This document shows positions 1-8,446 of a stretch of 59,893 nt of DNA, one piece after another. Made by a program: the position numbers and the translations under genes. The stretch lies in the NCBI GenBank assembly GCA_027314165.1, contig DAHVCH010000014.1, forward strand, positions 1 through 59,893, read 5' to 3'. Each line of letters starts with the position of its first letter. The first letter of the stretch is position 1. The notes beneath the pieces were generated by a model. The model was not told the origin of the DNA. It made no database searches and saw only the letters and a list, made by a program, of their open reading frames with translations. Source of the DNA: Thermoplasmata archaeon (GTDB lineage: Archaea; Thermoplasmatota; Thermoplasmata; Lutacidiplasmatales; UBA184).

Positions 1-2
1 CC

Positions 3-200
3 ACCACCGCGAGCGGCCTCGCCGCCCTCCTGGGAGCCCCTGCGGGTCTCACCGCCGTCTCCGAGTGGAACGCGGCCACCCAGTCGTGGTCCACCTACCT
101 CTACGGGTTCGACTCCCCGGGTGGCCCGTACGACTTCACCCTGACCCAGGGCACCGCCGTCTGCCTCTGGACCTGGAGCGGCGGGACGTTCCTCGAGTGA
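3..200 (+). CDS. C-terminal end of a truncated surface protein
   Basis: The reading frame is open from the left edge and ends in TGA at 198-200, giving 65 residues of a protein whose start lies outside the window. The fragment is rich in Thr, Ser, Gly and Trp (for example a WSTYLYGFDSP stretch and the ending WSGGTFLE), which resembles the exported beta-rich proteins elsewhere in this window. There is no C-terminal membrane anchor in the visible part. Function is unknown; assignment as a secreted or surface protein is inference from composition and neighbourhood. Confidence 0.6.
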   Translation, partial: TTASGLAALLGAPAGLTAVSEWNAATQSWSTYLYGFDSPGGPYDFTLTQGTAVCLWTWSGGTFLE

Positions 201-407
201 TCGGACACGGTCGGTCCGCCCCGTAGCCTACGGTGCCCGCGGCACCTTGATCGATGTCGGGAGCCGCGCCGTCCCGGAGGGCGTCACGGGTGCGCATCTC
301 TCCGTATGTCCGACTCCATACCCGAGGAGTTCTAATAGGGGAGGGCCCTCACTTCCGATACCCATCCTGGGGGTCCAGCCCTGACGAGCGAACATCCTAC
401 CGGCCCG

Positions 408-3400
408 CTGTCGATCTCAATCAACCCGAAGACGCGCCAGGGCCTGTGGGGCCTGGGGGCGCTCGTCGTGCTCCTGACCCTTTCCGCATTTGCCGCCGCC
501 CCGGCGCACGCCGCCGCCGCGGTCCCTCACGTCGCCCCGCCCTCCCCTTACACCATCGCAGGGACGATCTACCAGATCGGGGGCGCGACACCCGCCGCCA
601 ACGCGAACGTCTGGGTCAACGACACCACCCAGGGCTTCTCGATGGCGACGACGTCGTCCGCGACCAACGGACATTACCAGGTCGACCTCGCGAACGCCTG
701 GCCCACCTACACCTACGCTCCGGGCGACGCGATCGCCGTGGCCGCGACGTGGGCGCCTACGGTCTACACCGGCTCCTGCAGCACCACCGTCGGGATCTAC
801 GCCACGAGCTACTGCAACATCACGCTCACCGCGCCGCCCCTTTCCGCGACCATCAACGTCCTCCCCAGCACGCTCTTCGCGGGGGAGAGCGCGACGCTCT
901 GGGGCTCCGGCCACGCGGGGGTCCCTCCGTACACCTACAACTGGTCGTACGGCGACGGCACACCGGTGGGCAAGACCGCCCAGAACTTCACCGCACACAC
1001 GTATGCCACGGCGGGGACCTACCTGGCGGGCCTCATCCTGAACGACTCGGTCCCCAGGACCGCCTGGGCGAACGGGACCGTCAACGTGCTCCCGCTTCCG
1101 ACCCTGCCCCTGGCGGTCGCGCCCTCCGCGCCGCGGGTCTACGAGACCGCGACCTTCTGGGCGAACCTCTCCGTGGCGGGTCAGGGATGGACGTACTGGT
1201 TCAACTTCGGTGACGGCACCAACTCGGGCTACACGGGCCGTGGGGTCAACACCGCCACCCACGCCTACCTCGCCGCCGGGACCTACAACGTGAACGCGAC
1301 CGCCTACAACACCTCGACCGGATTCCCGGTCCAGTCCTCCACGCTGCCCGTCACCGTCGGACCCAAGCTCTCCGCCACCCTCGCTTCCTCCCCCGGCCCG
1401 ACCGAGGTGGGGTTCAACTGGACCACGCTCACGGCGACGGCGACGAACGCGGTGGGCACACCCAGCTACCTCTTCGCCTTCGGTGACGGCGCCACGGCGG
1501 GGCCCCAGGCCTCGGCCTCCGCCTCTCACGCCTACGTGCTCGCGGCGAACGTCACGGGCAACGTGACGGTCACGGATTCGATCGGAGGACCCAGCGGCAC
1601 CGCCTTCGCCACGGTCCCCCTCCAGGTCGTGAAGCCGGTCGGCGCGAGCCTGGCGGCGAGCGCGACCGCGGGCTACGCGCCTTTCCACGTGACCTTCACC
1701 GCCGCCGGTTGGGCGGGCGTCGGACCCTACACCTACAACTTCACGCTCGGGAACGGGGCGATCATCACCGGGAACACCTCGGGGACCGCCGCCGGCACCT
1801 ACTGGCTCACCGGGACCTACACCGCCACGGTGAGGGTCATGGACGCGCTCGGCCTCCACGCGTGGACGTCGGTCACGATCACCGTCAACACGGCTCCGCC
1901 GCTCAACGCCTTCGCGGGCGGGACCCCGAGCGCGGGGACCGCGCCGCTCGTCGTCGCCTTCAGCTCCTACGGGACCGGGGGCGTTACCCCCTACACGTTC
2001 ACGTGGAGGTTCGGCGACGGGGGAGCGGCCACCGGCGCCTACCAGAACCATACCTACACGTCGGCGGGAACCTACCTCGCCACGGTCTGGGTCAACGACT
2101 CGGCCTCGAACTCCGCTTTCGCGTCGGTGAGCACCACGGTGAGCCCGGCGCCGCCGCTGAACGCCTTCGCCTCCGCGAGCCCGACGAGCGGCACCGTCCC
2201 GCTCGCGGTCCACTTCGGTTCGTACGGGACCGGCGGGGTCGCCCCCTACACCTACGCCTGGCGCTTCGGTGACGGGACGGCCGCGGGCGCGCTGCGCTAC
2301 GAGAACCACACTTACAACCGGCCCGGCACGTTCGTCGCGACGGTCTGGATCAACGACAGCGCATCCCACTCCGCGCACGCGTCGGTCACGATCACGACGA
2401 CCGCCCTGCCGATCACCGCCTTCGCCACGGGGAAGCCCCTCACCGGCAACGCCCCCCTCCCCGTGAGCTTCTCCTCCTACGGCACGGGAGGCGTCCCGAC
2501 CTACACGTACACCTGGAGGTTCGGGGACGGCTCGGCGGCCGCCTCGGGCCAGTGGCAGAACCACACCTATGCGAGCGCGGGCACCTACGTCGCGACCGTG
2601 TGGGTCAACGACAGCCTGGCGAACTCCGCGAACGCGAAGGTCACCCTCACGGTCACCACCGTGGCCCCACCCTTGAAGGCGTTCGCGAGCGGGACCCCCG
2701 TGAGCGGCGCGGCGCCGCTGAAGGTGGCGCTCTCGGCCTACGGGACCGGCGGCTCACCCGCCTACACGTTCACGTGGAGGTTCGGTGACGGGAGCGCGGC
2801 GGCCACCGGCGCCTACCAGAACCACACGTACGCGACCGCGGGCACCTACGTGGCCTCGGTCTGGGTGAACGACACGGCCACGGGCTCCGCCCGCGCCACG
2901 GTCAGCACGCAGGTGACCTCGACCCCCTCGCCCCTCCTCGCGCAGGTCTACGGCCCGTCGGTGGCCGTCTCAGGGAGCACCCTCTACTACACCATCGCGA
3001 ACATCTCCGGAGGGACGTCACCCTACACCGTGGCCTGGTCCATCTCCGACACCGGCGGCTGGACCACCAACCCGCCGTCCTCGGCCACCTCGACCTCCAT
3101 CCCGCACACCTTCGGCTCCGCGGGGACGGTGACCCTGGTCGCCTACGTCAACGACAGCAGCTCTCCCGCGAAGTCGGTCCGGCTCACGTGGACCACGACG
3201 GTGAACGCGGTGAAGTCTAGTTCGTCGCCGCCCACGGTCGACCAGCTGCTGCCCGGTGGCTCGCTCTTCCCCTTCCTTCTGCTGCTGATCGTGATCCTCG
3301 TGGCCCTGCTCATCCTCCTCGCGGTCGCCCGCCGTCGGAAGAAGAAGCGGGACGAGGAAGCGGCGGCCGCCGCAGCCGCGGTCGGGGGCACCGCTGCCGC

Positions 3401-3596
3401 CTCCGAGACTCCCGAGGCCGCCCCCGAGGAGACCCCCGCCGCCGACACGCCGTCGGAGGCCGCCCCGGAAGAGGGGGCCCCGTCCTCGACCTACGACGAG
3501 AGCGAAGAGCCCGCGGTCCAGCTGGAGGAGCCCGGGGACGGCTCCGAGGCGGACGCGGCCCCCGCGACCGAGGGCGAAGGCTCCGCCCCTGAATAG
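408..3596 (+). CDS. PKD-repeat surface protein, C-terminal membrane anchor
   Basis: About 1060 residues with roughly nine PKD-type Ig-like repeats, recognised by recurring WRFGDG/NFGDG motifs followed by HTY.SAGTY and V.V.D blocks. A hydrophobic segment (FPFLLLLIVILVALLILLAV) follows near the C-terminus, then a basic stop-transfer stretch and an acidic Ala/Glu/Pro-rich cytoplasmic tail. The product is probably an anchored extracellular adhesin or cell-surface spacer. The first usual start codon in frame is GTG at 468, but this would cut the signal peptide in half. The in-frame codons upstream encode a better signal peptide (SISINPKTRQGLWGLGALVV...), with CTG at 408 or 381 as the only near-start codons before the stop at 336-338. 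I therefore extend to 408 provisionally. Confidence 0.85.
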   Translation: MSISINPKTRQGLWGLGALVVLLTLSAFAAAPAHAAAAVPHVAPPSPYTIAGTIYQIGGATPAANANVWVNDTTQGFSMATTSSATNGHYQVDLANAWPTYTYAPGDAIAVAATWAPTVYTGSCSTTVGIYATSYCNITLTAPPLSATINVLPSTLFAGESATLWGSGHAGVPPYTYNWSYGDGTPVGKTAQNFTAHTYATAGTYLAGLILNDSVPRTAWANGTVNVLPLPTLPLAVAPSAPRVYETATFWANLSVAGQGWTYWFNFGDGTNSGYTGRGVNTATHAYLAAGTYNVNATAYNTSTGFPVQSSTLPVTVGPKLSATLASSPGPTEVGFNWTTLTATATNAVGTPSYLFAFGDGATAGPQASASASHAYVLAANVTGNVTVTDSIGGPSGTAFATVPLQVVKPVGASLAASATAGYAPFHVTFTAAGWAGVGPYTYNFTLGNGAIITGNTSGTAAGTYWLTGTYTATVRVMDALGLHAWTSVTITVNTAPPLNAFAGGTPSAGTAPLVVAFSSYGTGGVTPYTFTWRFGDGGAATGAYQNHTYTSAGTYLATVWVNDSASNSAFASVSTTVSPAPPLNAFASASPTSGTVPLAVHFGSYGTGGVAPYTYAWRFGDGTAAGALRYENHTYNRPGTFVATVWINDSASHSAHASVTITTTALPITAFATGKPLTGNAPLPVSFSSYGTGGVPTYTYTWRFGDGSAAASGQWQNHTYASAGTYVATVWVNDSLANSANAKVTLTVTTVAPPLKAFASGTPVSGAAPLKVALSAYGTGGSPAYTFTWRFGDGSAAATGAYQNHTYATAGTYVASVWVNDTATGSARATVSTQVTSTPSPLLAQVYGPSVAVSGSTLYYTIANISGGTSPYTVAWSISDTGGWTTNPPSSATSTSIPHTFGSAGTVTLVAYVNDSSSPAKSVRLTWTTTVNAVKSSSSPPTVDQLLPGGSLFPFLLLLIVILVALLILLAVARRRKKKRDEEAAAAAAAVGGTAAASETPEAAPEETPAADTPSEAAPEEGAPSSTYDESEEPAVQLEEPGDGSEADAAPATEGEGSAPE

Positions 3597-3685
3597 GCGA
3601 CCGGGCCCGCTTCGCCCGATCACCGCGGTCGGGGAAGGCCCGCCCACGACGAGCCTTTAGGGCGACGCCGTCCTCAAACCGGGGG

Positions 3686-4480
3686 ATGTCCGAGCCCTAC
3701 CGCGCGCTCTCGCTGGACCTCTGGTTCACCACGCTCTCCTTCGAGGAGGAGACCGCGGTGGCCTGGCGGAAGGCCCGCGAACAACTGCTCCGAGAACTCC
3801 TGGTCCTGCCCGGGGGCCTTCCGACGCGCGAGCAGCTTCGGCGGGCCAATTCCGAGGTCCGCGCCTCGAGCTCGGGCGAAGGGCCGTGGCGGGAGACCCT
3901 CGACCCCAAGATCTATCTGGAACGTCTTGCGGAGCGCCTGGGAGGCCGACTGCGGGGAGACGCCGAGGAGGCGGGGGCGCTCTACTCGGACGTGGCGCTC
4001 CTGGAGGCCCCTCCGCGGGTCAACCCGGAGGCGGTGGAGGTCGTGAGGAAGCTCTCCGAGCGCGGCGTGCCGGTCCTCGCGATCACGAACACCGGGCGGC
4101 GGGAGAAGAGCTGGAAGCGCTTCTTCGAGGCGAACGAGGACGGTCCGCGCTTCCGCGCCATCGTGACGTCGTGCGAGGTGGGGAGCGGCAAGCCCTCCCC
4201 CGAGATCTTCCGGGTCGGGGCGGAGCGCCTCGGGCTCCCTTGCTCCTCCATCCTGCACGTCGGCGACAGGTGGGACATCGACATCGTGGGCGCGAGGGCC
4301 GCCGGCATGGGTCGCGCGCTCTACCGCGGCCTGTGGGACCGCTACACCGAGCCGGAGGACCTCGAGCTCAACCCGAACCTGGACGATGGAGGGGAGGACG
4401 TGCTGCGGATCTCCCGGCTGACGGAGCTCCTGACCGAGGGCCGGTTCGTGCCCGGCGGGGAAGAGGCGAGGACCCGCTAG
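3686..4480 (+). CDS. HAD-superfamily hydrolase
   Basis: 264 residues with the haloacid dehalogenase motifs in order: motif I LSLDLWFTT (nucleophile Asp11), motif II AITNTG (around residue 135), motif III Lys in GSGKPSPEIF (around 170), and motif IV HVGDRWDIDIVGARAAG (around 194-207). HAD enzymes mostly remove phosphate from small molecules; the substrate is not evident. The second Asp of the usual DxD is a Trp here. That residue acts as general acid/base in classical phosphatases, so the activity may be altered. ATG at 3686 has a T-rich element (gcctttag, about 3653-3660) about 28 nt upstream, fitting a leaderless mRNA. Its stop codon overlaps that of the convergent small gene 4477-4635. Confidence 0.88.
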   Translation: MSEPYRALSLDLWFTTLSFEEETAVAWRKAREQLLRELLVLPGGLPTREQLRRANSEVRASSSGEGPWRETLDPKIYLERLAERLGGRLRGDAEEAGALYSDVALLEAPPRVNPEAVEVVRKLSERGVPVLAITNTGRREKSWKRFFEANEDGPRFRAIVTSCEVGSGKPSPEIFRVGAERLGLPCSSILHVGDRWDIDIVGARAAGMGRALYRGLWDRYTEPEDLELNPNLDDGGEDVLRISRLTELLTEGRFVPGGEEARTR

Positions 4481-4635
4481 CGCTGCCAGTCGTAGGTGAC
4501 CTTGGTCGTGACCGACCGCTGGTCGTTGGGATTGTCGGTGCGCACGTCCAACTTCTTCGCGAGCACCGCGACGAGCTGTTCCAGTTTGGCGATCCTGCGT
4601 TCGAGCTCTTCGACCTTCTCGTCGTCGGGCGACAT
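4477..4635 (-). CDS. Small coiled-coil protein (52 aa)
   Basis: Reading the minus strand from ATG (4633-4635) gives 52 residues, starting MSPDDEKVEELERRIAKLEQ and ending TYDWQR. Leu/Ile/Val at heptad-like spacing between residues 8 and 30, with many Glu, Lys and Arg, predict a short coiled coil. The gene stops in TAG at 4477-4479, overlapping the stop of the convergent HAD gene by two bases. The composition is sharply different from random high-GC readings (no Arg/Pro/Gly bias), which supports it being real. Function is unknown; small coiled coils of this kind can act as oligomerisation or adaptor proteins. Confidence 0.7.
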   Translation of the reverse strand: MSPDDEKVEELERRIAKLEQLVAVLAKKLDVRTDNPNDQRSVTTKVTYDWQR

Positions 4636-4721
4636 GTTCTGTAGGACCCTAGGACCTTCGACCGTGAAAGGGTATTGCTCGCCTCCTCGGGAGGGAGGGG
4701 GCGGCGCGACCCTCGGTTCGG

Positions 4722-4964
4722 TCAGTCCCGCCAGTTCTCTTCCTGGTACTCCGGCAGGTCGTAGGCCAGCAGCCGGGGGATGTACTTCGGAGTGAACCGT
4801 GCGGGGGAGGGGGCCTTGCCTCCCGCGGAGGGGAGCGGGGTCGCAGGGCTCGTGATCAGGGGCGAGGCGAGCGACGGCTTGGGCGACGCGTTCTTCCTGG
4901 GGGCGCGTTCGTCCGGCGCGGACTGCATGGGGTTCCCTCTAGGCGCGGCTGGGTCGCTGAGCAT
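4722..4964 (-). CDS. Small hypothetical protein
   Basis: 80 codons from ATG at 4964, or 68 from an inner ATG at 4928. The first two thirds are Ala/Pro/Ser-rich and probably disordered. The end (FTPKYIPRLLAYDLPEYQEENWRD) is unlike random high-GC translation, with several aromatic and acidic residues, and may be a short conserved binding motif. An A/T-rich stretch (TGAAAAATC on the minus strand, about 4983-4991) lies about 22-27 nt upstream of the first ATG and could be its TATA element. No signal peptide or membrane segment. Function unknown. Confidence 0.5.
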   Translation of the reverse strand: MLSDPAAPRGNPMQSAPDERAPRKNASPKPSLASPLITSPATPLPSAGGKAPSPARFTPKYIPRLLAYDLPEYQEENWRD

Positions 4965-5007
4965 ATCAACCTTGGGTCGCGTGATTTTTCACGGGTCCAG
5001 GGTCCGC

Positions 5008-5106
5008 GAGCCGCGCGGCGGGGCTTCGCCCCGCGGTGCGCGTGGGGGGGACCGGGAGCCCTTCGCGGGAGCTCCGGCGGCCCCCCGTCGAAGGGCCGCT
5101 CGAGCG
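5008..5106. other. GC-rich hairpin cluster between divergent genes
   Basis: The 302-bp gap 4965-5266 holds three consecutive potential stem-loops: one around 5020-5040 (CGGGGC..GCCCCG), one around 5050-5075 (GGAGCCC..GGGAGCTCC) and one around 5079-5100 (GCGGCCC..GGGCCGC). They sit between the minus-strand promoter region near 4985 and the plus-strand TATA element at 5188-5197. I looked for signature sequences of SRP RNA and RNase P RNA and saw none. It may be a structured untranslated RNA, or simply GC-rich spacer DNA. Confidence 0.3.
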
Positions 5107-5187
5107 GGCCCCGCACGAGGGGAGAAGGGTGGACAGGGAGGGCATGCCACCCTCGGATGGGCGTGAACTGTTTAGGCAGAACGCAAC

Positions 5188-5197
5188 GCTAAATAGG
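5188..5197 (+). promoter_or_regulatory. Putative TATA element of the cupredoxin operon
   Basis: GCTAAATAGG stands out in GC-rich surroundings. It lies about 29 nt upstream of an in-frame GTG at 5222 (which would be a leaderless start) and 74 nt upstream of the ATG at 5267. This is the only good TATA-like candidate for the four-gene operon that follows. Confidence 0.45.
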
Positions 5198-5266
5198 GAG
5201 TGCCAATCCAAAACACGACACGTGGGACCATCACGAGGTCCGCGCGTCCTGAGGGCTACGCCGACG

Positions 5267-8200
5267 ATGTCCGAGGCACAGGTCTTCCCACACCTGCGCA
5301 CCCCGACCACAAACGAACTTCGTCGAGCCACCTGCTTCCTTCTCGCCGGTGTCGTGCTCTTCTCCGGCTACGGCACCCTCACCCCCGCGAGCCTTCGTTG
5401 CCACCTCCCGGGCGCGGTCGCCTGTCCTGGAGGAGTGCTCGGTCCGAAGGCCCCAGCGGCCTCCCCCGGAAGCCAGTGGTTCAACGTGAAGGCGTACGAC
5501 TACAGCTTCTGGATCGAGGACACGACCACGGGTCAGAACGACACGACGACCTGGGACATGTACGAGGGGTACACGGTGCACATCAACGCCACGAGCTACC
5601 CCCCGAACCCCGCCTTGGGCGGCGTCAACATGCACGGGGTGGGGATCTACTCCAGCTCGCAGGGGTCCCTCCTGAGCATCTCCGCCCCGGTGGGCTCCTG
5701 GAGCAGCGGGAGCTTCGTGGTGCCCAGCTCGCCCGAGACGGGCGACGAGATCTACTGCACCATCTACTGCGGCCCGGGCCACGGCAGCCAGTACCTGAAC
5801 AACATCAACATCATCGCCGCGCCCCCGAAGCCGACCGCGACCGCGTCGGGAACCCCCACGAGCGGGACCGCCCCCCTCCCCGTCTCGTTCACCGGAGGAG
5901 GCTCCGGAGGCACCCCACCGTACACCTACGCGTGGAACTTCGGGGACGGCACGACCTCCACCACCCAGAGCCCCTCCCACACCTACACCTCGGCGGGCAG
6001 CTATTCCGCGGTCCTCACGCTCAGCGACAGCGCGGGACAGGTCGCGAAGGCCTCCGTGGCCGTGACCGTCAGCCCCGGGGTGCCGCTCTCGGGGACCGCG
6101 AGCGCGTCTCCGAGCTCGGGGAGCGCTCCGCTCACGGTGAGCTTCACTGCGACGGCCTCGGGCGGCACCTCACCCTACACCTACGCCTGGGACTTCGGGG
6201 ACGGGACCAACGGGACGGGCGCGACCCCGAGCCACACCTACGGCGTCGCGGGAAGCTACACCGCGACGGTCTCGATCACCGACGGGGCGGGGGCCACGGC
6301 GACGGCCTCCACCGCCATCTCGGTGTCGGCGCCGGCCCCCCTTTCGGTGTCCGCGTCCGCGGACAAGTACTCCGGGACCGCCTGGTTGCACGTGAACTTC
6401 ACCGCCTCCGCGTCCGGGGGGTCCGGGACGTACAACGCGACCTGGAACTTCGGTGACGGTTCGACGGGCTTCGGCCTGACGACCTCCCACGTCTACCAGA
6501 CGGCCGGGAGCTACACCCCGCAGGTCAAGGTCGTGGACCCCTCCGACGGCCGCAGCGGGACCGGCTCGACATCGTCGATCGCGGTGAGCGGGGGCCAGGT
6601 CACCCCGCTCAGGGTGAGCCTTTCGGCGAACCCCACCACCGGGCCCACGCCGCTCGACGTGTTCGCGAACGTGTCCGTCTCCGGAGGGAGCGGGACCTAC
6701 ACGGCCTACGCGTGGACGTTCGGCGACACCACCTCCGCGAGCGGGAAGGCCCACGTCCAGCACAACTACACCTCCGGCGGGACGTTCCTCATCACCGTCA
6801 CCGTCCAGGACTCCCTGGGCAGCTCCGCCTCCGCCGAGACCAACGTCACGGCGGTGGGCCTCCAGCTCTCCGTCGCGCTCAACCGCACCCGGGGCGAGGT
6901 CCCGTTCGGGATCCAGGCGACCGCCTCGGTCTCCGGAGGCGCGGGAGGGTACTCCACGGTCGTGTGGAACTGGGGCGATGGGGCGACCTCCACGGGGTGC
7001 GCCTCCCCGTGCACCGTGGACACCCACGTCTACACCCAGGCACCCTCGAAGGGCTCCACCTACACGGTCACGGCCACGGTCTCGGACGCCGCGCAGAACC
7101 AGGCCACGAGCACCGCCACGGTCACCGTTTACCCGGCCCTCGCCGGCAACCTCACGGACACGACCACCTCGACGACCCCTCCTTTCCAGGTGAACTTCAC
7201 GCTCAAGCTCACGGGAGGCTCGAGCTCCTACCCCGGGCCGTTCCTCTGGACGTTCGGTGACGGGAACACCCTGCAGGCCGGGACCCACGCCATGGAGAAC
7301 TACACCTCGGCCGGCAACTACACCGTCACGGTCCGGGCCAAGGACAGCCTGGGAGCGGTCATCACCGCCTCGACGACGATCACCCTCACCGTGCAGGTGA
7401 GCGCGGCCCCCGGCGGAGGGCCGGGCGGCACGACCTACAGCTCCATGCCGTGGTACGGGATCGGGAACCCCTCCTCCACCGGCCTCGCCCTCCTTGGACT
7501 GATGGCCCTGGGCGTCCTCTTCCTCATCGTCACGAGCCCGAAGCGCAAGGCGAGGTCCAAGATCGTGGGCTCGACCGCGACCGTCGCCTCGGGACCGGGA
7601 GGCGCGGGCGCGGGCGCGGCCACCTCGCCCGAGGTGCAAGCCGCGGAGGTCGCCGCGGCCGCCTTCGCTCCTGGCGACACGAGCAAGGAGGCCAAGATCG
7701 CCCGCGCGAAGCTCGCCGCCGCGAGGGCGAAGGCGGCGCGGGCCGCCAACGCCTCCTCCGCCTCCACCTCATCCTCCGCCTCGTCCTTCTCCTCTCCCTC
7801 AGCTTCCGGCCCCAAGGGCCCCGAGGCGCCTACCTCCCCCGAGGTCGCCGAGGCCGCGGCGATCGCCGCGGGATACGCCCCTCAGGACACGAGCAAAGAG
7901 GCGAAAATTGCCCGTGCCAAGCTCGCGGCCGCCAAGGCGAAGGCGGCACGAGCTGCCAAGGAGGGAGGGGCGACCTCGCGGGTTCTTCCCGCCGGGACCG
8001 AGGTCGCGCAGCCCCCGCGCGCGGTGCTCCCAGGACCCGGCTACCCGCCGATGCCGCCGGCTTCGGCTTCGGCTTCGACTTCGGCTCCCGCGGGCGGGCT
8101 TTCCCGGACCTCGGCGGCCCCCTTATGGGCCCCCGGGCCATCCGCTCCCGCGCAGCTTCCACCTCCTCCGCCGCCGCCTCCCCCACCATCGCCGCCCGCT

Positions 8201-8446
8201 CCCGCAGCAGCCGTGCCCGCGCCCTACCTGGGGTCGGCATCCACCGCGGGCCGGGCGCGCTTCGCCGGTCCGGTCCCCGGGCGTGGACCGCCTTCGGGAG
8301 GGGCGGGGTGGTCGCTCCGAGCCCCGATCGCCCGCCTTCCGCCCCCGAGCGCGTGGGGCACGGGAGGGCCGCGTCGCCCCGGTCCCCCGGAGGCCGTAGC
8401 GACCTCCCCGGACCCTGCTGACCCCGCCTCCCCCCCGCCCTCGTGA
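5267..8446 (+). CDS. CuA-like cupredoxin fused to PKD repeats, membrane anchored
   Basis: About 1059 residues. After an N-terminal hydrophobic segment (CFLLAGVVLFSGYG) comes a cupredoxin domain at about residues 70-185. It has a candidate axial His (NMHGVG, near 123) and a C-TIY-CGPGH block with Cys164, Cys168 and His172. This matches the CxxxCGxxH part of the CuA-type site of cytochrome oxidase subunit II; the usual following Met is absent (GSQY). About six PKD repeats follow, then a membrane helix (GLALLGLMALGVLFLIV). The cytoplasmic tail carries two copies of an Ala/Lys helix (DTSKEAKIARAKLAAA) and a long Pro-rich end. A leaderless GTG start at 5222 is an alternative. It overlaps the next gene by 4 nt, so the two are probably translationally coupled. 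Confidence 0.85.
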   Translation: MSEAQVFPHLRTPTTNELRRATCFLLAGVVLFSGYGTLTPASLRCHLPGAVACPGGVLGPKAPAASPGSQWFNVKAYDYSFWIEDTTTGQNDTTTWDMYEGYTVHINATSYPPNPALGGVNMHGVGIYSSSQGSLLSISAPVGSWSSGSFVVPSSPETGDEIYCTIYCGPGHGSQYLNNINIIAAPPKPTATASGTPTSGTAPLPVSFTGGGSGGTPPYTYAWNFGDGTTSTTQSPSHTYTSAGSYSAVLTLSDSAGQVAKASVAVTVSPGVPLSGTASASPSSGSAPLTVSFTATASGGTSPYTYAWDFGDGTNGTGATPSHTYGVAGSYTATVSITDGAGATATASTAISVSAPAPLSVSASADKYSGTAWLHVNFTASASGGSGTYNATWNFGDGSTGFGLTTSHVYQTAGSYTPQVKVVDPSDGRSGTGSTSSIAVSGGQVTPLRVSLSANPTTGPTPLDVFANVSVSGGSGTYTAYAWTFGDTTSASGKAHVQHNYTSGGTFLITVTVQDSLGSSASAETNVTAVGLQLSVALNRTRGEVPFGIQATASVSGGAGGYSTVVWNWGDGATSTGCASPCTVDTHVYTQAPSKGSTYTVTATVSDAAQNQATSTATVTVYPALAGNLTDTTTSTTPPFQVNFTLKLTGGSSSYPGPFLWTFGDGNTLQAGTHAMENYTSAGNYTVTVRAKDSLGAVITASTTITLTVQVSAAPGGGPGGTTYSSMPWYGIGNPSSTGLALLGLMALGVLFLIVTSPKRKARSKIVGSTATVASGPGGAGAGAATSPEVQAAEVAAAAFAPGDTSKEAKIARAKLAAARAKAARAANASSASTSSSASSFSSPSASGPKGPEAPTSPEVAEAAAIAAGYAPQDTSKEAKIARAKLAAAKAKAARAAKEGGATSRVLPAGTEVAQPPRAVLPGPGYPPMPPASASASTSAPAGGLSRTSAAPLWAPGPSAPAQLPPPPPPPPPPSPPAPAAAVPAPYLGSASTAGRARFAGPVPGRGPPSGGAGWSLRAPIARLPPPSAWGTGGPRRPGPPEAVATSPDPADPASPPPS

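Noticed and set aside
417-2564. Long minus-strand frame of 715 codons
   Set aside because: It is the antisense shadow of the PKD gene. Its translation is an Arg/Gly/Val/Asp run typical of GC-rich antisense frames, with no domain.
5000-5260. SRP RNA or RNase P RNA in the hairpin region
   Set aside because: Neither the GGAAGGGAGCA-type SRP motif nor RNase P conserved elements were visible on either strand.
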